From positions 2,698,470 to 2,762,469 of the forward strand of contig NBAZ01000002.1 in NCBI GenBank assembly GCA_002794735.1: a stretch of 64,000 bases of DNA. The letters run 5' to 3'. Shown here one piece after another: positions 1 through 12,123 of the stretch. The first letter of the stretch is position 1; each line of letters begins with the position of its first letter. The stretch is from Pyrrhoderma lamaoense (Eukaryota; Basidiomycota; Agaricomycetes; Hymenochaetales; Hymenochaetaceae). A model generated the notes under the pieces. The model was given only the letters and a program-made list of their open reading frames with translations, did no database searches and was not told the DNA's origin. The position numbers and the translations under genes are program-made.

Positions 1-250
1 AGATATGGTACTGGGCCAGTCCAATATGAACAAGGGCTTGAAGTGGCTCGTCGAATACGTGCATCACGTTATCTTGGTATGCTATAATAAATATCAACAA
101 GGCAAGCTTTTTCGAAATCGTTAATCTCATCTCTCTCTAGAATGCAGTGCCAAACACAATCGCGGTGTAACAGAAGTGTTTTATGAAGCTGCTCGAGTTT
201 CAATAAGTGCGCGTGCCAAAGGCGCAGGAGGCGGCTGTATTATTTGTTAG
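1..250 (+). CDS. Rho-family small GTPase, C-terminal fragment (5' part lies outside the window)
   Basis: Two exons are visible: 1-76 and 141-250, joined across a 64-bp GT-AG intron (GTATGC...CTAG). The joined reading ends with the Rho-type G5 motif ECSAK, followed by a helix and a C-terminal CAAX-like box CIIC before the TAG at 248-250. The last part, VTEVFYEAARVSISARAKG, is typical of the final helix and linker of Rho GTPases. Rho proteins are membrane-anchored switches that control actin and the cell wall; the CAAX cysteine would be prenylated. The catalytic P-loop and switch regions are upstream of the window. It resembles fungal Rho2/Rho3-type proteins, but I cannot assign the paralogue. 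Confidence 0.82.
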
Positions 251-1425
251 GCCCCTTCTTCCTTCATCACTTTTTTTTTGACCTGTGGCAATTATTCCCT
301 TTTTCTTGCTTTTTGATTCCCTCCCATTTATGGTTCTCATGTCGGTTGATGATTGTTTTTTTACTCTTCTTTCGGTAATGTGATGTTTACGGGATGTTCC
401 AATTAACGGTACATTCACTGCGAAGTTCAACTAACACACCCACAATTTTTCTTTTTTCGCTATCTTTCACTCATCTGACTATGTATTCAATAGTACCCAC
501 TAACCACTTCTCGTTGCCATTGTATGAGTTAATTTTTCTCATTGCATCCCTTCATTGTTTGTTAGTTTTGCGTAACCCGATCTCCAACCCGTTTATTATA
601 ATAGAACCATGTAGTGGTGATAATTCGTTCTGCATATAATCTCATACTTACTCCAAACATAGAGCTTTGGGTTATTTGTTGTTTAGTTATCCAGGAAACC
701 ATTTTCATTTGACTCGTATGCGCACGGATTCCAGGTTCTTAACGTACCCGCTCGCGCAGTTCTGGAGAGCCTCGCGGAACATTCGTTATACTCCTGAAAA
801 TCTTGTGGTGATAGACAGTATCAATGTGGTACAAATATGTCTAGCCTAAAACGCATTCATCAGTTGAAATTTCTCTTGCACGTCAATAGGTGACAGATGC
901 TAGGTTTAATTATACTAACACTGTTTTATAATCAGCAGGCTCCATTCAGTTCTTCATCACCCAAATTAACTCTCGTACAAGTTCTTCCATAATTTCTTTC
1001 CTTGAGCTGCCCGACCGCCTCAACACACCCCAATTTAGCGATGACAAGGGGATCAATAACGTTACTGAGAATCTTGACTACTTTCTGACACTACTGGCAG
1101 ATTTTTTGTGGGCAATACATATAGTTGGCCGCTCAAATGATTTATGCTAACGGATATATTCATCTGCTATACACCTTTAACCCCACCTTGAACTCAGGCA
1201 ATCTGAACTCCAGAACGAGTGCAAGTAGATTTACTTTGCATCTCTTTGCGTTTCGGGGTGCCACATACAAATAGTGGCCATTAGTTAACCTTATACAAAG
1301 AAGCGGGGATTTGTGCAAATTGAAGAGATAGGTGAGCAAACCTGAGCTTTCAGCGATTGAATATTTAGGAGTTACTTTAATAAACACAGTGCAATTTGCG
1401 TTCTTTCATAGTGAAGATCATCTCA
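251..1425. other. Intergenic region between Rho GTPase and F-box gene
   Basis: This is 1.2 kb of AT-rich DNA without a convincing gene. The short open frames have no recognisable domain, no splice structure and stop often. It presumably holds the 3' UTR of the Rho gene and the promoter of the F-box gene. Confidence 0.5.
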
Positions 1426-2904
1426 ATGACCCAGAAGCACGATCGAACAGGGCCCAGCATTATCCCTGAGTCATCATCATCAAGAGCCACTCACGGTTGC
1501 GCCCCAAGATGTGCCCTCGTACCAGATGTCTTATCTGAGATATTTTATATGTGTATACCAGATGAAGCTGTAGATTCGGACGACTTCGGATCCCCTATTC
1601 AAGCCCCTTATAACATTGCTTCTGTCTGCCGCTCATGGCGGCAAATTGCTCTTTCTTCACCGCGTCTCTGGGCGAAAATCAGCCTTTCATGTAAAGAACG
1701 ATCTCATAGTGAGAACCTGAATTCGGAGTACGTCTTCCCCACAAAGCCTCTAGAGAGCACATTACTGCGAGCGGGGTCGTGTCCACTATCATTGGATCTA
1801 CGCTGCAACAGTTGTAGCTGGGATGTTCTTTGTTATCTCCTGCAGACTGTTGAAAAAGTACAGAGTAGGTGTGGATACATCTCACTCGCATTCAGAGAAA
1901 AACGGAGAAAGAAGTCAACCTTGACCTCAAGTATTGGACTATATGATATTAACTGTCTGAAGCATCTCAAGTTGCACATTTACGACAGGAACCATACCCT
2001 AAATGTAGACTTATCAGCGGCATATCAACTACATTCTCTTGACATAGTAATGACAGATGGAATGAATCTTTCCTCTGATGGCACAATTCTCCACAATCTC
2101 ACCTGTATCAAACTTGATACTAAGGGTGAGACTACGATCAAGGTTGAGTTATGCATGACTCTCCTGTACATTTCCCCTTCTTTAGAAAAATTTCAAGCCG
2201 AAATTTACGACCCTTTCTTCGATGATAATACTCCACACCCTGTATTGCACATGGGAAGGTTACACACTCTCCGGCTCTACTATCACACATGTGCATCAAA
2301 TATGAGGTTCGTGTTGGGCCACTTATACACTCCTCGGTTGCGCATTTTAGCCACTGGAATTCGTGATGGCGAACTTGACAACACAATAGATTTCTCTACT
2401 AATATATCGACGTTTATAAAAAAATCATCGCTTGACGATTCTCTAGAAGAATTGTATCTAGCTACGGTAATTATACCGGAAATATGCGTTTCCCTCCAAT
2501 TGTCCTCAAACATAACTAGACTTGAACTCAGTGGAGTTTGGCCGGAAACAAAAGAGGAAATGAGAGAACTTATATCAATATTGAAGTTTCATCATCAACA
2601 AATATCTGGTGTATACACACATACCGATGATTCGGAATATGGGACTCAAATTCATCGAGAATGCCCTCCGGGCCTTGTTTGTCCTCGACTCGAGGAGATA
2701 ACGTTCGAGTTCTGTGATCTTGGAGGTTGCCTTGAAGATCTGATAGGTATGATCCTCTCACGTTGGTATTTACCTACAGGAATCCCTAGATCACTGAAAG
2801 AGATAAATCTAAAGTATTCTCATGTTTCTGGATTGGAACACGCTGCAGAAATTTCACCTTGTGTCCAGGAAGGCTTGAGACTTCTAGTTTACGATTCAGA
2901 ATAG
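1426..2904 (+). CDS. F-box-like domain protein with leucine-rich C-terminus
   Basis: Single uninterrupted frame. The first ATG is at 1426 (MTQKHDRTGPSI), giving 492 aa; the open frame upstream lacks an ATG. An F-box-like motif sits near residues 30-75: LVPDVLSEIFYMCIP, then NIASVCRSWRQIALSSPRLW. This pattern marks the large F-box family of mushroom-forming fungi. The rest is a degenerate LRR-like region with repeated LxxLxL stretches (LHSLDIVM, LHTLRLYY). F-box proteins recruit substrates to SCF (Skp1-cullin) ubiquitin ligases; the substrate here is unknown. The family is large and fast-evolving. It is intronless, unlike its neighbours. Confidence 0.8.
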   Translation: MTQKHDRTGPSIIPESSSSRATHGCAPRCALVPDVLSEIFYMCIPDEAVDSDDFGSPIQAPYNIASVCRSWRQIALSSPRLWAKISLSCKERSHSENLNSEYVFPTKPLESTLLRAGSCPLSLDLRCNSCSWDVLCYLLQTVEKVQSRCGYISLAFREKRRKKSTLTSSIGLYDINCLKHLKLHIYDRNHTLNVDLSAAYQLHSLDIVMTDGMNLSSDGTILHNLTCIKLDTKGETTIKVELCMTLLYISPSLEKFQAEIYDPFFDDNTPHPVLHMGRLHTLRLYYHTCASNMRFVLGHLYTPRLRILATGIRDGELDNTIDFSTNISTFIKKSSLDDSLEELYLATVIIPEICVSLQLSSNITRLELSGVWPETKEEMRELISILKFHHQQISGVYTHTDDSEYGTQIHRECPPGLVCPRLEEITFEFCDLGGCLEDLIGMILSRWYLPTGIPRSLKEINLKYSHVSGLEHAAEISPCVQEGLRLLVYDSE

Positions 2905-3213
2905 ATTTCATTCTTATACATACATCTTTTTCCACATTCGTCTTTGAGTTTTAATTTAGATTTCGAGTCGTTATGGTAGTCTGATATCTTCATGTAGTGT
3001 TATTCTTGTTTACAATTGCAAGGATTTAGAATTTTGCTTTTCAACTTGTGCGTGCCAATCCTCGCACGCTCGTCCACTAGACACAACTGACGGACGTTAA
3101 ATATACTGATGCTAAAAAAAAATCCACGCACGTGAGACTTAAGGACTCATCTTTGGCGTGTCGCGACTCCAGATCCAACGACAACTTAGACATACGATTT
3201 ATCTGCTCTCATC
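2905..3213. other. Intergenic region, F-box gene to PQ-loop gene
   Basis: About 310 bp, holding a 3' UTR and a short promoter. No coding or RNA feature was seen. Confidence 0.5.
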
Positions 3214-4368
3214 ATGGTTGCAGGCTGGCTCAGTACGGTGGCCTCTGTGGGAATGGCGGTCGGCCCACCCCTTGTTTATGCGGACCAAACAGCTTCAATC
3301 TTGAAGAAGAAGTATATATTTATGGCCTCATTTTCTAGTATTGTCAGATTGATGACAATTCGTTTCTCCACCGTGATAGGAGTTCTCTGGGGTTTTCACG
3401 AGATGTTTGCGGCGTTCTGTGAGCACTTTCTGTAGAACAGCCAAACTCTTGTTAACCTAGTTATATACTAGTCTGATTGCAAATATAACTCGGTTGTTTT
3501 TCTGGCTAGGGGACCGCTTTGAACTTGCACTACTCATACAATCGGTTTTGATGATAGTAGCCCAAGTGAGTTTCACATATAAGCCTATGTTCTCATATAC
3601 TGCAACAGTAACATGGGCATTATTACCTTACAGCTTGCCTTGCTCTACATCTGCTTATTATACAAGCCAAAGCACAGTCCGGAAGACATCGGTGTATCAA
3701 CTCGGCCATATTCATTTTGGCAATGGCCCACATTCTCTCAATATATTGAGTTTCTTGCAGGGATGATGTACGTTCCCTTGGCAGGTCAAATAATTCCTAC
3801 AGAAGGTCCTTATCCTTTCCTCTCCCTAACTAGATTGGTCCAAGCTATACTCTTCCTAATTTTTGGAAGAAATGAAGTCTTTGTAACTATTCTCGGCTTT
3901 GTGGCACTTGGGCTTGAGAGTACTCTTCCGATACCCCAATTTATTAGGTGATTCTCATTTCTTGTATTGTATCTTCAACGTTATTTACGATTTCACTGAA
4001 TGTAACTAAAGTAACTACCATCAAAAGTCTTTATACGGATTCAGAGCATCCACCCTGCTTGGTTGGTTTGGTGGAGATGCCTTCAAGTAAGATCACCAGT
4101 ATCGACTTTAAAAGTTAGATACTTATCCTTGATAAAGACTCGTCTACTTCTTTCTTCAACATTCTCCTCTTCAATTTAAGGTCTGCGCTGTCTTCCAACT
4201 GTCTGTGGATTTCGGTGAGTTACTTCATTCTCCATGGATTTCCCTCAAACCCATACTTCTGGCACAGCTATCGTCGTTCAGAGGATATACTACGGGAATA
4301 AGCCTCCGGCAGCTACCTTAGCTGCCGATGAGGATGTTGAACAGGCACTAGCATTGGCCGAAGAGTAA
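3214..4368 (+). CDS. PQ-loop repeat membrane protein, SLC66A2 (PQLC1)/Any1 family
   Basis: I resolve eight exons: 3214-3311, 3380-3418, 3472-3565, 3634-3767, 3834-3947, 4012-4086, 4138-4214 and 4268-4368. All introns are GT-AG, and the exons sum to 732 nt (243 aa). The product is a multi-pass membrane protein with two PQ-loop regions. The first is around VGPPLVYADQTASILKKK; the second is around STLPIPQFISNYHQKS. The family signatures FFWLGDRFELALLIQS, FWQWPTFSQYIEF and TLLGWFGGDAFK match vertebrate SLC66A2 closely. The yeast relative Any1 acts at Golgi/endosome membranes and affects lipid-flippase function. The C-terminus is short and acidic. A MITE lies 10 bp after the stop codon. Confidence 0.9.
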
Positions 4369-4378
4369 AATATAACTA

Positions 4379-4816
4379 CAGTCGAAATTCTCATAATGCA
4401 TATTCTCATAATGCATATCTAAGATAATGCATTACTTTGATTGGAACAAGCTCCGAGATATAGAATTATGCAAAAATTAAGAATTGCATACTGCATTGAC
4501 AAAATCACGCAAATATGCATTATATGCATTATTAGAATTTTTTCAACAAATTCAGTAACAAATTGTCATTTATCATCAAAATTTACTGAATTTTTTTAAA
4601 TTGTTGATTATAAGTATTTTCACATACAAAGTCACCAAATAGCTTAAAATATTAATAAAAGCTATTTCATATCTAATTTTGACAAATCAAGATTGAGACA
4701 GTATATTTGCGTCTTCAGTACTTTATTTTTGTATCACTTTCTCAATATTATACTGCATATCTATAATAATGCATTAGTTGAACGGAACGATGGTATCATT
4801 ATGAGAATTTCGACTG
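4379..4816. mobile_element. MITE, mariner-like, with 20-bp perfect terminal inverted repeats and TA target duplication
   Basis: The left end reads CAGTCGAAATTCTCATAATG. The right end at 4797-4816 is its exact reverse complement. Both ends are flanked by the dinucleotide TA (4377-4378 and 4817-4818), the expected duplication of Tc1/mariner-type transposition. The 438-bp interior is very AT-rich, contains no open frame of useful length, and repeats ATTCTCATAATGCAT directly at the left end. A short non-coding element with long perfect TIRs is a MITE mobilised in trans. The perfect TIRs suggest recent insertion. It sits in the 3' flank of the PQ-loop gene. Confidence 0.88.
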
Positions 4817-4818
4817 TA

Positions 4819-5166
4819 ATTTGATAATAACAGCATAAGTCTGTTGCTCGAACGCTCCTTTTGATATATAGATTGCTATTATGCCACGCTATACATATAA
4901 CGAAACCCGGACGTATGGAATGTAACACTAGACAGTATCTACTATTACTACATAAAGCTAATAAAATCAATTATTGACAATGTCACTAATGTTTACATGT
5001 AACATGTTTATATATATGTAATACCCCGTGTGAATTGAGTACCAGATTTATTGCGGTGTAACGTACGTAGCTAAACGTTCACCGCCAACAACGCACAAAC
5101 ATCGTTTGTACATCTCTTTTAAAACCTTCGTCGACATTGGCCAGCTAGGCACCCATTCCCGCCAAC
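4819..5166. other. Clathrin heavy chain upstream region
   Basis: About 350 bp, with no open frame supported as a gene. It presumably carries the clathrin promoter and 5' UTR. Confidence 0.5.
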
Positions 5167-8100
5167 ATGGCCGCGACGAAGCCCATCACCTTCTGCGAGC
5201 ATCTTCAACTGTCAAGCATCGGAGTACAGCCTGCTTCAATTTCATTTCAGGTGCGTACGCGTTCATCTTATACACAATGCGCAAACGCGTTTCCTCATCT
5301 AATACAACGTAGACTCTAACACTCGAGAGTGACCATTTTATCTGTGTACGCGAAAAAGTAAATGAGCAGAACCAAGTCGTTATTGTTGACCTCGCAGATG
5401 CAAACAATGTTCTGCGAAGGCCTATCACTGCAGACTCTGCAATAATGCATCCTCACCAAAAGATTCTTGCCCTTAAATGTGCGTCTTGAAATACTTCCAT
5501 ATAGTACTATTATACTTACGCGACTTTGAGATTAGCCGGCCGAACATTGCAGATTTTCAATATTGACACGAAGCAAAAGGTCAAGTCACATGTGAACAAC
5601 GAAGATATCATATTTTGGAAATGGGTGTCCGACTCGATCATTGGAATGGTTACAGACACAGCAGTATACCATTGGACTATTGCAGACCAAACTTCCCCCC
5701 AACAAAGATCTTCGATCGTCATGCAACCCTGGCAGGTGCACAGATAATCAATTACCGCATCTCGGGAGACGGAAAGTGGATGGTCCTAGTTGGCATTGCC
5801 GGGAATACTACAAACCCGTCTGCCTTCAAGGTTAAGGGTGCGATGCAACTTTACAGTGTTGACCGTTCTGTTAGTCAGCCCATTGAAGGTCATGCTGCTG
5901 CATTCGCCGAACTCAAACTGGATGGACACCAGTTTCCAACCAAGCTCTTTACGTTTGCTATTAGGACCGCTACTGGTGCTAAGGTAATACTCCGCCTCAT
6001 TGCTCACCTGGTAATGCTTGGCTAACTCTTTCATAGCTACAAATTGTTGAAATCGACCATCAAGCTGCAGACCCTGTATTCTCAAAGAAGGCGGTTGATG
6101 TATTCTTCCCACAGGAGGCTACCAATGATTTTCCTGTGGCAATGCAAGTTTCTAAGAAGCACGGAATTATATTCCTTGTAACAAAATTTGGGTTTATTCA
6201 CTTATATGATCTCGAAACTGGTGCATGCGTATACATGAACCGTATCAGTGGTGAAACTATTTTTGTTACTGCTGAGCATGAAGCTACAAACGGAATTATT
6301 GGTGTAAACAGGAAGGGGCAAGTTCTTAGCGTCAGTGTTGATGAGACGGCGATTGTCCCATATATCCTTGGTACACTTAATAATACGGAGCTGGCCTTCA
6401 AGCTCGCAAGTCGCGCGAATCTGCCTGGTGCGGATGATTTGTATATACAACAGTATCAGGCTCTCTTCCAGTCTGGTCAGTACAACGAGGCAGCCAAGAT
6501 TGCGGCCAATTCTCCTCGAGGAATCTTGAGGACAGCTCAGACTATTGACGCTTTCAAAACGGCTCCGACTCCACCGGGTGGCTTGTCCCCCATACTTCAA
6601 TACTTTGGAATCCTTCTAGAAAAGGGGGAATTGAACCAATTGGAATCACTTGAGTTAGCTCGTCCTGTACTTCAACAAGGGCGTAAACAGCTGCTGGAAA
6701 AGTGGCTGAAAGAGAACAAGCTTACTTGTAGTGAAGAATTAGGAGATATAGTGCGCTTGCACGATATGACTCTCGCCCTGAGTGTATACCTTCGTGCCAA
6801 TGTCCCGAATAAGGTCGTAGCCTGCTTTGCAGAGACTGGTCAGACCGATAAGATCGTACTGTACTCGAAGAAAGTCGGGTATACACCTGATTACACTGCT
6901 CTTTTACAGCATATTATGCGAACAAACCCGGATAAAGGTGCTGAATTTGCTACCCAACTTGTCAACGATGAAAATGGTCCTTTGGTAGATATAGATAGGG
7001 TATGTGTACTTAGTTGGGCTTATGTGCATGCGACTAAACCGAAATTTAATTCCCTCAAATAGGTCGTCGACATCTTCATGTCACAGAACATGATTCAGCC
7101 AGCCACCTCGTTCCTTTTAGATGCGTTAAAAGATAATAAACCTGAACAAGGTCACCTACAGACCAGATTGCTTGAGATGAACTTGGTTCATGCACCCCAG
7201 GTTGCCGATGCAATACTTGGAAACGAGATGTTTTCGTACTATGATAGACCTAGAATTGCTAACCTGTGCGAGCGTGCTGGCCTCCTTCAAAGGGCCCTCG
7301 AGCATTACGAGGATATCAACGATATCAAGCGTGCTGTTGTTCATACGAATGTTCTACAGCCTGATGTAAGTAATAGTCATACATGGATTAAACTATCTAA
7401 AAAACTGACCATGTGAACTAGTGGCTTGTTGAGTATTTCAGTAGGCTTACTACCGAACAATCAATGGCTTGCTTGCAGGAAATGCTTCGTGTCAACATCC
7501 GCCAGAATTTGCAAGTAGTCGTCCAAATTGCCACGAAGTACTCTGATATTTTGGGACCTGTCAAGCTTATCGAAATGTTTGAGTCCTTCAAGAGCTTTGA
7601 GGGTCTTTATTACTACTTAGGCTCAATTGTAAACTTGAGTCAGGACCCTGAAGTTCACTTCAAGTATATCCAGGCTGCAACCAGAACTGGCCAGATCCGC
7701 GAGGTTGAACGTATCTGTAGGGAAAGCAACTTCTATCACCCTGAGAAAGTAAAGAATTTCCTCAAAGAGGCTCGCCTTCAAGATCAGCTCCCTCTCATCA
7801 TTGTTTGTGACCGTTTCGACTTTGTTCACGATCTTGTACTGTACTTGTACCAAAACGGTCTTACGAAATTTATTGAAGTTTATGTGCAACAAGTCAACTC
7901 AGCACGGACACCACAGGTTATTGGAGGTTTGCTTGACGTCGACTGCGATGAGTCAACTATTAAGGGTCTCCTTGCTTCGATAACCGGGAACTTCCCAATT
8001 GATGAACTTGTTCAAGAGGTTGAATCTCGGAATAGACTGAAGCTCATCATGCCCTGGCTTGAAGCACGTGTACAAGCCGGCAGTCAGGACCCTGCTGTGT

Positions 8101-11100
8101 ATAATGCTGTTGCGAAGATTTATATCGATAGTAATAATAACCCAGAGGCCTTCTTGAAGGAAAACAATGTGAGTTCGTCTAACTCGATACTTAACTACGG
8201 TGCATTAATCTGAACGGTTGATTCTAGCTTTATGAACCTCTGGTCGTTGGTAAATACTGCGAAAAAAGAGACCCATACCTCGCATATATCGCGTACGCTA
8301 AAGGGTTCTGTGATGAGGAGCTCATCGCCATCACAAATGACAACTCAATGTTCAAGCAACAGGCTCGCTATCTTGTCAAAAGGCGACAACTTGATCTTTG
8401 GTCTCAAGTTCTTGTTCCCGACAACGTCTACCGCCGTCAGCTCATTGATCAAGTGCGTTTACTATTTTAACGCTGACAAATACTTAATTAACACATTCAT
8501 AATAGATTAGTGCAACTGCTCTGCCAGAGTGTACGGATCCGGACGACGTTTCGGTTACTGTTAAAGCCTTTATCTCTGCAGATCTACCCATCGAGTTGAT
8601 TGAAATCCTCGAGAAGATCATACTCGAGCCCTCACCGTTCAGCGATAACAAGAACTTGCAGAACTTGTTGATGCTTACTGCTATTCGAGCTGACAAGGGC
8701 AAGGTAGTGAATTATATCAACAAGCTTGAGAACTATGATATCGGCGAGATATCCAAGATTGCTATTGATCATGGCTTGTTTGAAGAGGCATTCATGATAT
8801 ACAAGAAGTATGAACAACATGCGAATGCCATCAACGTACTTGTAGAGCACATTGTCAGCATTGACCGTGGTTTGGATTATGCGACGAAAGTCAACCGTCC
8901 TGAAGTCTGGAGTCGTCTCGCTAAGGCTCAGCTTGATGGTCTTCGCATTAAAGATTCTATTGGTATTTTAGTGTCTCTCCACTCTTCCGTATTCCTTGTA
9001 CTTATTCACTATGTGCAGACTCATACATCAAGGCAGAAGATCCTTCGAACTTCTTGGAAGTTATCGAAATTGCAACGCATGCAGATAAATATGATGACCT
9101 CGTAAGATACTTACAGATGGCACGAAAGACCCTTAGAGAGCCAAAGATCGATACCGAGCTCGCACATGCTTATGCTAAGACAGACCGATTACATGACATG
9201 GAGGACTTTTTGTCAATGACTAATGTTGCTGATATCTTGGAAGTTGGAGAAAAGTGTTTCAATGATGAGTTGTACCAAGCGGCAAAACTTCTGTTTACGA
9301 GTATTTCAAACTGGGCCCGCCTGGCTACGACTCTAATTTACTTGGGTGAGAACCAAGCAGCAGTTGAAAGTGCTCGCAAGGCTGGGAATACACAGTGAGC
9401 ATCCACTGCCTCTGATATGGGTAGTGAGACCATAACATCATTTCGACTTATAGGGTCTGGAAACAGGTTCACGCCGCTTGTCTCGAGAAGTCAGAGTTCC
9501 GTCTTGCACAAATTTGTGGTCTTAACATCATCGTACACGCTGTAAGATACAAGTCTAATTCATAATTTAACCTTTCGCTGATCGTGTTTTTAGGAGGAAC
9601 TCTCTGGCGTTATTACAGCTTATGAGCGCAAAGGCTATTTCGAAGAGGTCCTCAACCTAATGGAAGCGGGTTTAAGTTTAGAGCGAGCGCATGTGAGCAA
9701 GCTTCAAATTATTCCCCTCTCACAGTTATTGACCTTAAGATAGATGGGTATCTTCACAGAGCTTGCTATCTTATACAGCAAGTATAAGCCAGAGAAGCGT
9801 AAGGAACCTCTTTTAGTATAAGAATTTTGCTAATACTGGACTTCAGTCATGGAACATCTCAAACTGTTTGTATCTCGGATAAATATTCCGAAGGTTATCC
9901 GCGCCACAGAGAAAGCACATCTCTGGTCAGAGTTGGTATTCTTGTATGTCAAGTATGACGAGTTTGTGAGTAGAAAATAATAGGTATAGGTATGAATGCA
10001 CACTAAATATCTGTAGGATAATGCTGCTCTTGCCATGATGGAACGTTCAGCTGATGCTTGGGAGCATAACCAATTTAAGGATGTTGTTGTCCGCGTGGCT
10101 AATGTTGAGATGTACGTATAGTAATCAACTTCATCTTGTAAACTTACTGAAGCCCACTTTCTAGCTATTATAAAGCTCTTTCTTTCTACTTGCAAGAGCA
10201 ACCCATGTTACTTAACGATCTTTTGACTGTCTTGTCTCCTCGAATTGATCATACTCGTGTCGTTCGTCTCTTCCAGCGCAGCGATAACGTCCCTCTTATC
10301 AAGCCCTATTTGATTGCCGTTCAGAATGTACGCATTTTGAATACTGACTTCTTTCCGTTTTTCGCAATGACTCATTTGGTGTGATACTTGCATCTAGTTG
10401 AACATTGAAGCCGTCAATGAGGCTTACAATGATCTCTTGATTGAAGAGGAAGACTACAAAACCCTTAGAGACTCGATCGACAGCTTCGATAATTTCAATA
10501 ACCTCCAGCTTGCAAGGCGGTTGGAGAAGCATGAGCTTCTTGAATTCAGACGTCTTGCCGCTCATCTCTACAAGGTTTGTATAATCTCTATATGATTACG
10601 TAACGTATAATAGCTTACATAAGATCATAGAAAAACGGCAAATGGGAGGAATCCATTGGGTTATCGAAGCAAGACAAGCTCTTCAAGGATGCAATGCAAA
10701 CAGCAGCATTCTCTGCCTCAAAAGAGGTCGCAGAAGAACTTGTATCCTACTTTGTTGACATAGGCAACAAAGAATGCTTCGCTGCGATGTTGTACATGTG
10801 CTTTGACCTTCTCAGCCCAGACTTTATTGAGGAGCTTTCTTGGCAGCATGGTCTTAACGACTTTTATATGCCTTATAAAATCCAAAGTCAGCGCTCTCTT
10901 GCTGCAAAAATTGCTGCTCTTGAAAAGCAAGTGCAAGAGCTTACTACCAAAACTGTGAAGAAAGAGCAAGCTGAGGAGGAGACGCCAATTATCAACCCTG
11001 GCGGTTTTGGTAATCGGCTATTGCTAACTCAAGGTAATGGGTTCGCTCCCCAGGCGCCCCCACCTATGATGATGAATGGAACTGGTATGCCGGTCGCTCC

Positions 11101-11216
11101 CATGGCCACCGGAATGCCACCAGTAAGTTCTGATGATGTATTTATCTGGAGATGAAGTCAACTTATTCACATACTTTCTTTTCGTATAGCATGTGACTGG
11201 ATTCGGAAACTTCTGA
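5167..11216 (+). CDS. CHC1: Clathrin heavy chain
   Basis: The ATG at 5167 begins [19 protein letters not shown], the conserved N-terminus of the family. About 17 short introns interrupt the gene. The frame is otherwise clean to HVTGFGNF and a stop at 11214-11216, giving a protein of normal length (roughly 1,680 aa). Order: N-terminal seven-bladed beta-propeller that binds adaptors, linker ([16 protein letters not shown] segment), a long alpha-helical leg of clathrin heavy-chain repeats, then the trimerisation region and a Pro/Met/Gly-rich tail ([13 protein letters not shown]). It forms triskelia that coat endocytic and trans-Golgi vesicles. No frameshift or missing segment was seen. It is the longest conserved gene here and a good check on assembly quality. 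Confidence 0.97.
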
Positions 11217-12123
11217 TGATACTACTTTGAGGACACTGTTTTACGACTATTTTCGATCTTTATGTATACCTGGTTTCTTCGGAATCGTTAATATTTTTCT
11301 AGCTGTCTACTCAGAACTTCACATAATATTATTAACTCTTTTTTGGCTGTTTATCTGTGTTGCTGCAACGAAACCCAGGTCCTAAGGGCGTATACCAATG
11401 AAAGATGGTATAAAATTGAGTTATCAAAATTAGGATATAACTTCATAACCCAAGTTTTATATGAATATGTAATTGTTTGTGTGTACATGTATATCAGTAT
11501 AGATCCGTATTTACTATGTTTCATCGGCTCCGCAATATCATAGACGGAGTTCCGTCTCCCGTCCAATGTTCCAACACCACTCCCCTTATCTGCTTCCTCA
11601 TTTGCGGATCATAACTTCGATTTTTGCACACTATTATCGAATCCGCCATAACAGAAGCATGTGTTTTTCGTACGAACGTATTTTTTTTCGTCCCGACCGT
11701 TGTTTTTCGCCAGATAAGAAAAAAATTCGTTCGAAACGGGAGATGGCAGTCCGGTTTAAAATGACAAAACGAAATTTCCTCCCGTGGTTGCGTGTTGTAT
11801 GCCATTTTCGTGCCATTTTTTTTTTCACATATTTAAAATTCGTTTAATCAGTTTGTAGGGAAGTGATAATTTTCAATCCCGTGTTCGTATTCGATAATAA
11901 TACATAATCACGTTCAATTATTTTTTTTGCGTTTCATTTTGATGTTTGGCACATTACCATGAATAAAGAAGATATGAAAAATGAAAATAAGAGATTTGTA
12001 TGTTAGCTAATAATTCTTATACCACTCTTTAAAAAAGTAAGGGAAGGGTCTAGGGAACGAGACCTGTACCGTCATGCAGACTGGAGGTGATATATGTTAG
12101 AAAGGGAGGTATTTATCCTGAGC
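11217..12123. other. Convergent intergenic region between clathrin and aminotransferase genes
   Basis: About 900 bp of T-rich sequence with long T runs (around 11,815-11,825) and a small palindrome TTCGTACGAA near 11,668. It should contain both 3' UTRs. The open frames at 11.5-11.85 kb overlap each other on both strands and look like chance frames. Confidence 0.5.

Noticed and set aside
11521..11847. Several overlapping frames of 64-94 aa on both strands
   Set aside because: T-rich low-complexity sequence between two convergent genes; mutual overlap on both strands argues against coding.
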